A stretch of DNA of 64,000 nt from Micromonospora sp. LH3U1 (GTDB taxonomy: Bacteria; Actinomycetota; Actinomycetes; Mycobacteriales; Micromonosporaceae), in the NCBI RefSeq assembly GCF_028475105.1, contig NZ_CP116936.1:1550001-1614000 (forward strand), written 5' to 3'. Below, one piece after another: positions 58,407-64,000 of this stretch. The notes under the pieces were generated by a model. That model was not told where the DNA came from and made no database searches. It saw only the letters and a program-made list of their open reading frames with translations. Numbering within the stretch: the first letter of the stretch is position 1; every line of letters begins with the position of its first letter. Both the position numbers and the translations under genes were made by a program.

Positions 58407-59216
58407 TCAGCCCGGTGCAGGTGTGTCCGGACGCTCGGGCTGGCAGACCGGGCACCAGTAGGTGACCCGGTCGCCCAGCTCCTCCTTACGGATCGCGGTG
58501 CCGCAGCGGCGGCAGGGCTGGGCGCGGCGGCCGTACACGTAGCTGGTCTGCCCCCGGTGCAACGAGCCGGTGCTGCTCTGCGTCCACCGGCCACGGTTGG
58601 CGGCGAGCAGCCGCTGCGCGAGGGTCACCATGCCGGGCAGGTCGGGCACCGCGCCGACCGGCGTCCAGGGCGACACGCCGCGCAGGAACAGCACCTCGCA
58701 CTTGTAGAGGTTGCCCACGCCGGCCAGGTTGCGCTGGTCGAGCAGCGCCTCGCCGATGGTCTGCGCCGGGTGGTCGGTGAGGCGACGGACCGCCTCGGCC
58801 GGGTCCCAGTCTGTGCCGAGCAGGTCGGGGCCGAGGTGGCCGACCAGTTGGTCCTCCTCGCTGGTCGGCACCAGGGTCATCTCGTGCAGGTGGTAGCCGA
58901 CCGCGACCGCGCCGGGGCTGCGCAGCACCACCCGGATCAGGTGTGCGGGCCGGCCGCTCCAGCGTTCCCCCGGTGCGTACGCCCGCCAGGCGCCGTCCAT
59001 CCGCAGGTGCGAGTGCAAGGTCCAGTGCGCCTCGTCCGGGGCGCTGAACCGCAGCAGCAGGTGCTTGCCCCGGCTGGCCGACTCGCGGACGGTCCAGCCG
59101 GCGAGGTCCGTGGTCGCCAGCTGCGGCACCCGGAAATCACTGCTGGTGATCCGCGCGCCGGCCAGCGCGCGGTGCAGCACGCGCGCGGTGTTCCAGACGG
59201 TGTCGCCTTCGGGCAC
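58407..59216 (-). CDS. nei2: Fpg/Nei family DNA glycosylase (Nei2)
   Basis: 269 residues. After the initiator, PEGDTVWNTARVLH has the catalytic Pro/Glu; the helix-two-turn-helix is QRNLAGVGNLYKCEVLF; and the zinc finger is PCRRCGTAIR with YWCPVCQ. This is the actinobacterial Nei2 (endonuclease VIII-like) type, removing oxidised pyrimidines. GAGGGAGG lies before the GTG. In mycobacteria nei2 adjoins lhr, and here an Lhr-type gene is about 2.4 kb away, with three genes between. Confidence 0.93.
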   Translation of the reverse strand: MPEGDTVWNTARVLHRALAGARITSSDFRVPQLATTDLAGWTVRESASRGKHLLLRFSAPDEAHWTLHSHLRMDGAWRAYAPGERWSGRPAHLIRVVLRSPGAVAVGYHLHEMTLVPTSEEDQLVGHLGPDLLGTDWDPAEAVRRLTDHPAQTIGEALLDQRNLAGVGNLYKCEVLFLRGVSPWTPVGAVPDLPGMVTLAQRLLAANRGRWTQSSTGSLHRGQTSYVYGRRAQPCRRCGTAIRKEELGDRVTYWCPVCQPERPDTPAPG

Positions 59217-59325
59217 GCTGCCATCCTCCCTCTTTTGAGCAGTATTCGCATGTGTCGCTATTTGTACTCAGGTTCCTCATGATCTCCTGACATGCGAGGG
59301 TCAGGGGGTTCTGAGGAGAATGCCC

Positions 59326-60590
59326 ATGACGCGACCTCGTTGTCGTATTCCATCCGTCGCCCTCGTCGCCACCCTCGCCCTCCTGCTCACCGCCGCGCTC
59401 CTGCCCGCCACCAGCGGAGTCTCGGCCACCCCCGCCGCCGGCAGCCCGATCACCCTCACCGCCGCCGCGCCCGGCAGCGAACGGTGGAACGCCGACCTCT
59501 CAGTCGTCGACCGCGACGACGTCAACGTCCGACGTACCGCCGCCGGGCTACGGCTGAGTGCGGCTCGGGCCACCGGCCGCAGCGCGCGCAGCCCGCACAG
59601 CGCGGTCGCCGAGGGAATGCTCCTGAGCGCCCCCGCACCCTCGCCCGGCCAGCCACCAGGGTCCGCGCCGAGATCAACGCCTCGGTCCCGGCCGGGGCAA
59701 GCGTGGAGGCGCAGGTCCGCGGCTGGCGGGCCGCCGGCTGGACGGAGTGGCGGACAACCACCGCCGGCGCGGTCTTCGACCGGCCGGTCACCCGGGTGCA
59801 GACCCGGGTGGTGCTCACCGCACCCAATGGCGGCGCCACCGCGACGGTACGCGGCGTGCGGTTCACCGCCGACGCGACCGCCGCCGTCTCCGCCGCCACG
59901 CCCGGGCGCACCTACCGGGTGTACGCCACACGCATCGGGCTGGTCGGCGAACTGACCGCCAACGGCCGTACCGTGCAACCCCGGGACCACTTCGTGGCGC
60001 TACCGTCGCGGCGCGGCCTCTCCCCACTCAACACCGGCGACTACACCGTGCGGGTCTGCACGACCAATGGCTCCCGCTGCGAGTACGCCCCGGTCTGGGA
60101 CGTCGGGCCGTGGAACACCCGCGACGACTACTGGAACCCCTCATCGGTACGCGAAAACTGGAAGAACCTGCCGCAGGGCCGGCCCGAGGCGCAGGCCGCG
60201 TACCAGTCCGGCTACAACGGAGGGCGGGACCAGTTCGGGCGTACCGTGCTCAACCCGGCCGGCATCGACCTGGCAGACGGCACCTTCTGGGACGGCCTGC
60301 GGCTGACCACCAACGCCTGGGTGGACGTCGCCTACCTGTGGACCGGAGGCGGGCCGCGTGGCGTGGTCGGTGACGGGCCGCTCAACATCCGCGCCGGGGC
60401 CAACACGTCATCCGCGATCCGTGGCCTCGCCGCCCGGCTGGCCCACGTGCCGATCCAGTGCTACGTCGTCGGACAATTGGTGGCCGGCCCCTACCGCACC
60501 ACGAGCCGCTGGAACCGCCTGGCCACCGGGCAGTACGTCAGCCACGCGTACATCTCCAGCGTGTACGGCGGCAACGCGCCGGTCTGCTGA
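59326..60590 (+). CDS. Secreted protein with SH3-like C terminus, one apparent frameshift
   Basis: A Sec signal peptide (RCRIPSVALVATLALLLTA, about 4-30) starts at ATG 59326, seven bases after GAGGAG. The frame breaks near 59634: adding one C to the five-C run 59630-59634 joins MLLSAP to RTLARPATRVRAE and gives about 421 residues. The middle repeats RVYATRIGLVGEL and VRVCTTNGSRCEY; WDVGPWNTRDDYW is a conserved-looking block; the end (PLNIRAGANTSSAIRGLA) is SH3-like. It probably acts on or near the cell wall; the function is unknown. Confidence 0.75.
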
Positions 60591-60616
60591 GCCGCACTCA
60601 CCCCGTCGGGCGCCGG

Positions 60617-60859
60617 TCAGGGGCGCTCGTCGGGGCGGGCCGAGCGCACCATGTCCTGGTAGCGCGGGTGGCTGGCACCGTAGACGGCGTAGTTGAGTCG
60701 GGCGTGCGAGAGGCTCAGATCGCCGTTGGGGCCACCCCGGATCGCGTCGGCGTCGGCATCGGTCTGGCCGTCATCGGTCCAGAAACAGACCGGGCAGGTC
60801 CCCCCGCCGGTCCGGGATGCACAGCAGGGACAACCCACGGGAACCACATGTTCACCCAC
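60617..60859 (-). CDS. Cysteine-rich CPCC domain protein
   Basis: 80 residues. VGCPCCASRTGGGTCPVCFW gives the C-P-C-C and C-P-V-C pairs of the CPCC family, likely a zinc-binding knuckle. LSLSHARLNYAVYGASHPRY then matches the family's conserved helix. It converges with the secreted protein gene. Function unknown; members are often near toxin-antidote or accessory genes. Confidence 0.85.
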   Translation of the reverse strand: MGEHVVPVGCPCCASRTGGGTCPVCFWTDDGQTDADADAIRGGPNGDLSLSHARLNYAVYGASHPRYQDMVRSARPDERP

Positions 60860-61009
60860 CGGGGAAGCATTCCACAGTCGAATAACAGCCGGATACCGGC
60901 AGGAGGCCCTCCGGGAACGCCCGAAGCAGGTCCGTCGGTCGACCGGTGGGTGGCGGATACGGGACAGCGCAGTGACCGACCGGCCCTCGCGCCGCCGGAT
61001 GCCGTTGGG

Positions 61010-61015
61010 CAGACT
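61010..61015 (+). promoter_or_regulatory. -10 box, leaderless type, lipoprotein gene
   Basis: CAGACT ends three bases before GTG 61019 and six before GTG 61022; the second spacing fits the rule seen elsewhere in the window. Confidence 0.4.
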
Positions 61016-61021
61016 GCGGTG

Positions 61022-61585
61022 GTGACAATCCGGAGTCTGCCCGCCGTCGGGGCCCTGCTGGTCGTCGTTGCTCTCACCGCCGGTTGCGGCAGTGACGACG
61101 ACGGCCGGCCGAACGCGGCACCATCCGCCTCGTCCGAGTCGGCCCCCACCGGCCTACCGACCGGGGCTTCGCCCACCGCCAGCGAGGCGGCCCCGCCGGC
61201 TCCGCCGTCCGCCGCAGCGCAGGGGCCGACGGAGCGACGGCCGGCCAGCCCGCCGCCGGTGGTGCTTCCTCAGCGTCCGGCCGGTGCGCCCGGCGCGCAG
61301 CAGGTCGTCAACGCGTTCAAGGCAGCCGGTCTGAAGGTCCCCCATCCAAAGGACCGCTCAGTCGACTGCGGACCGGACGGGCTCGGCCTGGGCTGTTCCG
61401 AGCTGATCGCCACCGACGCCGTCACGGTGTACGTGTTTCCGGACGAGACCAGCGCCAGTGACATCGCGGAGACCTGGGGCGGCCAGTCGTACCGGCGGGG
61501 CGCGGTGGTGCTCAACTATCTGGGGGCGAAGACCTCCGCCGCCGATCGCCCCCGCTACGAGAAGGTGCTCAACGGCCTGCGCTGA
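61022..61585 (+). CDS. Lipoprotein of unknown function
   Basis: About 187 residues. The signal peptide LPAVGALLVVVALTAGCGS ends in a lipobox, so the protein is tethered outside the membrane. A Ser/Pro/Ala-rich linker (about 25-80) leads to a small folded domain with two cysteine-containing turns (SVDCGPDGLGLGCSELI) and VTVYVFPDETSASDIAE. No family is recognised. The start is GTG 61019 or 61022. Confidence 0.75.
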   Translation: MTIRSLPAVGALLVVVALTAGCGSDDDGRPNAAPSASSESAPTGLPTGASPTASEAAPPAPPSAAAQGPTERRPASPPPVVLPQRPAGAPGAQQVVNAFKAAGLKVPHPKDRSVDCGPDGLGLGCSELIATDAVTVYVFPDETSASDIAETWGGQSYRRGAVVLNYLGAKTSAADRPRYEKVLNGLR

Positions 61586-61613
61586 GCCGGTGCGTTCGGC
61601 TGCGGCGGGTAGG

Positions 61614-64000
61614 TCAGCCGCGTAGGCGCAGGCCGCGAGGGGTGGCCCGGAAGCCTGCGGCGGTCAGCGCGTCGCGCAGGGGCGAGGAGTGCACCGCCTC
61701 GCCGTCGGCCCGCTCCACCGACATCGCCCCCAACGCCCCGGAGTGAACGGCGTCGGCCAGCGCCTTGCCGGCCGCGGCGAGCGTGTCGGTGTCGTCGGTG
61801 AACGAGAGCAGCGTCCGGCCGCCGCGTTCCACGTAGAGGACGAGGTCGCCGCCGACCTGCACGACCAGCGCACCTGCCTTGCGGCCGGCCCGGTGCCCGG
61901 TCGCCGGGGCAGCCCCGTCGCCGGAGTCGACCACCCGTTCCGGCCAGGGCAGCGCCGCGCCGTACGGGTTGGCCGGGTCGGTGGCGGCGAGCACGGTGGC
62001 GGGCGTGCCCCGGCCCCGGGCGCCGTCGGTCGGCTCGGCCAGTGCGCGCAGCCGGTCCACCGCACCGGGCACCGCGAACTGGGCCGCGCCCAGCCCTTCG
62101 ACGAAGTAGCCCCGGCGGGCGGTGCCGCGCTCCTCCAGCGCGGACAGCACCGGGTAGACCGCCGAGAACCCGCCGACCACCTGCTCGGCCATCACCGCGC
62201 CGCGGGTGACCACGCCGTGCCGCTCCAGCAGCACGTCGGCCAGGGCGGCGGCCCGTCGCGTCGGGTCGACGTCCCGTTCCGGTAGGCGTGACCAGCGGCC
62301 GGCGACGGTCGGCGGGCCACCACGGGTGGGCAGCGCGACCCGACCGGGCCGCCGGTAACGGGTGCGCGGCGCGGACGGCCGCGACCGGTGCGCTCCGCCG
62401 GCGCCGAGCACAGCGCGCAGCGGGGCGAGGGTGTCGTTGGTGAGATGCCCGGCCCAGACCAGGTCCCAGATCACCCCGGTCAGGGCGGCGTCGTCGGTCG
62501 AGCCCACCCGGTCGGCCAGCGGTCGGAAGAACAGCGCCTGCCCGTCGCCGAGCGCGTCCAGCACCGCCTCGTGCAACGGGGTGCGGGTCAGCGCCTCGTC
62601 GGGTGGCGGCAGCAGCAGCGGGGCGGCGTCCGCGTACGCCAGGGTGACCCAGCCGTCGCCCCCGGAGATCGCCCCCGATCCCGCCCAGAGCACCTCCCCG
62701 CTGGCGCACAGCTCGTCGAGCTGGGCGGGGGAGTAGTCAGCGACCCGACCGGGCAGCACCAACCGCTCCAGGGCGGACGCCGGCACCGTGGCGCCCTGCA
62801 ACTGCTCCACCGTCGCGGCCAGCGCCTCCACACCTCGGGCGGACGAGCCGACCTGCTGCCAGCGGGGCAGGAACGTGGCCAGCGCCCGGGGTGGCACCGG
62901 CTCGATCTCCCGGCGCAGCGCCGCGAGCGAACGGCGGCGCAGCATCCGCAGCACCTCGGCGTCGCACCACTGAGCGCCGGCCGAGTCCGGGGTGAACTCC
63001 CCGGAGACCACCCGCCCGGTGGCGCCGAGCCGGCGCAGCGCCTGCTCGACGACGAACACGCCGAGCCCGAAGCGGGCCGCGCAGCTGGCAGCGGCGAACG
63101 GCCCGCGGGTGCGCGCGTAGCGGGCCACCAGGTCACCGAGCGGGTCGGCCACCGGGGCGAGGTACGCCTCGGCCACCCCGACCGGCAGCGCCACGCCGAG
63201 GGCGTCCCGCAGTCGTGCGGCGTCCTCGACACCCACCCAGCGCTGCTCGCCGGCGATCCGGACCCGCAGCACCCGACGGGTGGCCTCCAGCTCGGTCAGC
63301 CAGGACTCCGGCACACCCCGCTCGGTCAACTCGGCGTCGCTCAGGTCACCGAGCACCCGCAGCAGCTCGACGACGTCTTCGGCGTCGCGGGGGCGGCGCT
63401 GCTCGGTCAGCCAGCGCAGCTGCCGATCGGTCTCGGCGAGCACGGCAGGGTCGAGCAACTCACGCAGGTCGACCCGGCCGAGCAACTCGCCGAGGAGCGT
63501 GGAATCCAGGGCGAGCGCGGCGGCGCGCCGTTCGGCGAGGGGCGCGTCACCCTCGTAGAGGAACGCGCCGACGTAGCCGAAGAGCAGCGACCGGGCGAAC
63601 GGGGACGGCGCGCTGGTCTCCACCTCGACCAGTCGCACCTTCCGGGTGGCCAGGTCGCGCATCAGCCCGGCCAGCGCCGGCTGGTCGAAGACGTCCTGAA
63701 GGCACTCGCGGGCGGCCTCCAGGGTGACCGGGAAGTCCGCGTACTCGCGGGCGACGTCGAGCAGCTGCGCGGCGCGTTGCCGCTGCTGCCAGAGCGGCTG
63801 CCTGCGGCGCGGGTCGCGGCGGGGCAGCAGCAGTGACCGGGCGGCGCACTCCCGGAAGCGGGCGGCGAAGAGGGCGGAGGTGCCGACCGACTCCTCCACG
63901 AGCTGGGTGATCTCGTCCGGCTCGAAGACCACCACGTCGGCGCCAGGTGGCTCGTCGGCGGTGTCCGGAAGTCGCACCACGATGCCGTCGTCGGAGGGCA
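61614..64000 (-). CDS. lhr: Lhr-type DEAD/DEAH helicase, C-terminal part
   Basis: The frame continues past the right edge; about 795 residues are present, without the N-terminal ATPase motifs. The content matches the long C-terminal region of bacterial Lhr: a winged-helix and DUF4-like region (LLPRRDPRRRQPLWQQRQRA, YPVTLEAARECLQDV-type) and an RNase-H-like end (YGAALPWPERVVDSGDG, GALVVQVGGDLVLYVERGG). Lhr is a 3'-5' DNA helicase involved in repair; in M. tuberculosis it adjoins nei2. The motor domain would have to be checked beyond 64000. Confidence 0.88.
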   Translation of the reverse strand, partial: PSDDGIVVRLPDTADEPPGADVVVFEPDEITQLVEESVGTSALFAARFRECAARSLLLPRRDPRRRQPLWQQRQRAAQLLDVAREYADFPVTLEAARECLQDVFDQPALAGLMRDLATRKVRLVEVETSAPSPFARSLLFGYVGAFLYEGDAPLAERRAAALALDSTLLGELLGRVDLRELLDPAVLAETDRQLRWLTEQRRPRDAEDVVELLRVLGDLSDAELTERGVPESWLTELEATRRVLRVRIAGEQRWVGVEDAARLRDALGVALPVGVAEAYLAPVADPLGDLVARYARTRGPFAAASCAARFGLGVFVVEQALRRLGATGRVVSGEFTPDSAGAQWCDAEVLRMLRRRSLAALRREIEPVPPRALATFLPRWQQVGSSARGVEALAATVEQLQGATVPASALERLVLPGRVADYSPAQLDELCASGEVLWAGSGAISGGDGWVTLAYADAAPLLLPPPDEALTRTPLHEAVLDALGDGQALFFRPLADRVGSTDDAALTGVIWDLVWAGHLTNDTLAPLRAVLGAGGAHRSRPSAPRTRYRRPGRVALPTRGGPPTVAGRWSRLPERDVDPTRRAAALADVLLERHGVVTRGAVMAEQVVGGFSAVYPVLSALEERGTARRGYFVEGLGAAQFAVPGAVDRLRALAEPTDGARGRGTPATVLAATDPANPYGAALPWPERVVDSGDGAAPATGHRAGRKAGALVVQVGGDLVLYVERGGRTLLSFTDDTDTLAAAGKALADAVHSGALGAMSVERADGEAVHSSPLRDALTAAGFRATPRGLRLRG

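Overview
The window is high-GC actinobacterial chromosome, by eye above 70% GC with strong G/C third positions. It most resembles Micromonosporaceae (Micromonospora type). The evidence is the gene order rimP-nusA-ylxR-infB-rbfA-nrnA-MATE-truB-ribF-rpsO-pnp-M16-dapB, then thyX-dapA-rnj-ftsK-rimO-pgsA-cinA-clgR-pspA (both blocks are collinear with the mycobacterial chromosome), F420-type and ClgR/Psp genes, many GTG starts, and dispersed TGATCA-cored intergenic inverted repeats. No tRNA, rRNA, CRISPR array, prophage or insertion sequence was found. This is core chromosome with a few accessory genes between conserved blocks.

Layout. 1-4.1 kb: a gamma-glutamylation amine-catabolism cluster (glutamine-synthetase-like enzyme, aldehyde dehydrogenase, short-chain dehydrogenase, class I glutamine-amidotransferase-like hydrolase) and a small FMN-binding-type protein. 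4.3-8.3 kb: a 1219-residue signalling protein combining PAS, GAF, histidine kinase, receiver, SpoIIE-type phosphatase and RsbW-like ATPase domains, facing a STAS anti-anti-sigma protein. 8.4-11.4 kb: methionine aminopeptidase, a VIT1/CCC1 transporter, a degenerate nucleotidyltransferase, a 59-bp tandem repeat and a Ddn-type F420 protein. 11.6-15.7 kb: a PadR-ABC ATPase-FtsX permease operon. 15.7-16.7 kb: two ferritin-like proteins. 16.8-34.1 kb: the conserved transcription/translation/RNA-decay block ending in an M16 peptidase and dapB. 34.1-38.9 kb: three GNAT acetyltransferases, a GT87 glycosyltransferase, a YcaQ-like DNA glycosylase and a DUF2752 protein. 39.0-54.6 kb: thyX, dapA, RNase J, two YbjN proteins, ftsK, a guanidine-III riboswitch with its SMR exporter, an ornithine-cyclodeaminase-like enzyme, rimO, pgsA, cinA and the clgR-pspA-pspM envelope-stress operon. 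54.6-64 kb: a very large multicopper-oxidase-like protein with lost copper ligands and three FnIII domains, nei2, a secreted protein, small proteins and the C-terminal part of an Lhr-type helicase.

Two window-wide patterns stand out. First, at least sixteen genes have a Y-A-N-N-N-T -10 hexamer (TAGGCT, TAGGTT, TAGACT, CAGACT and similar) only 6-8 nt before the chosen start codon. This implies leaderless transcription and helps fix several starts. Second, five reading-frame breaks occur, in infB, pspM (two), a secreted protein and a YbjN protein. Four are repaired by adding one C to a run of five or six C, including the one in the essential infB. That points to homopolymer under-calling in this assembly rather than gene decay; the fifth is different and ambiguous.

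Genes on the same strand often overlap by GTGA or ATGA (ALDH-SDR-GATase, PadR-ABC-FtsX, rimP-nusA, rbfA-nrnA, rimO-pgsA and others), indicating translational coupling. Hairpin terminators were found between most convergent units.
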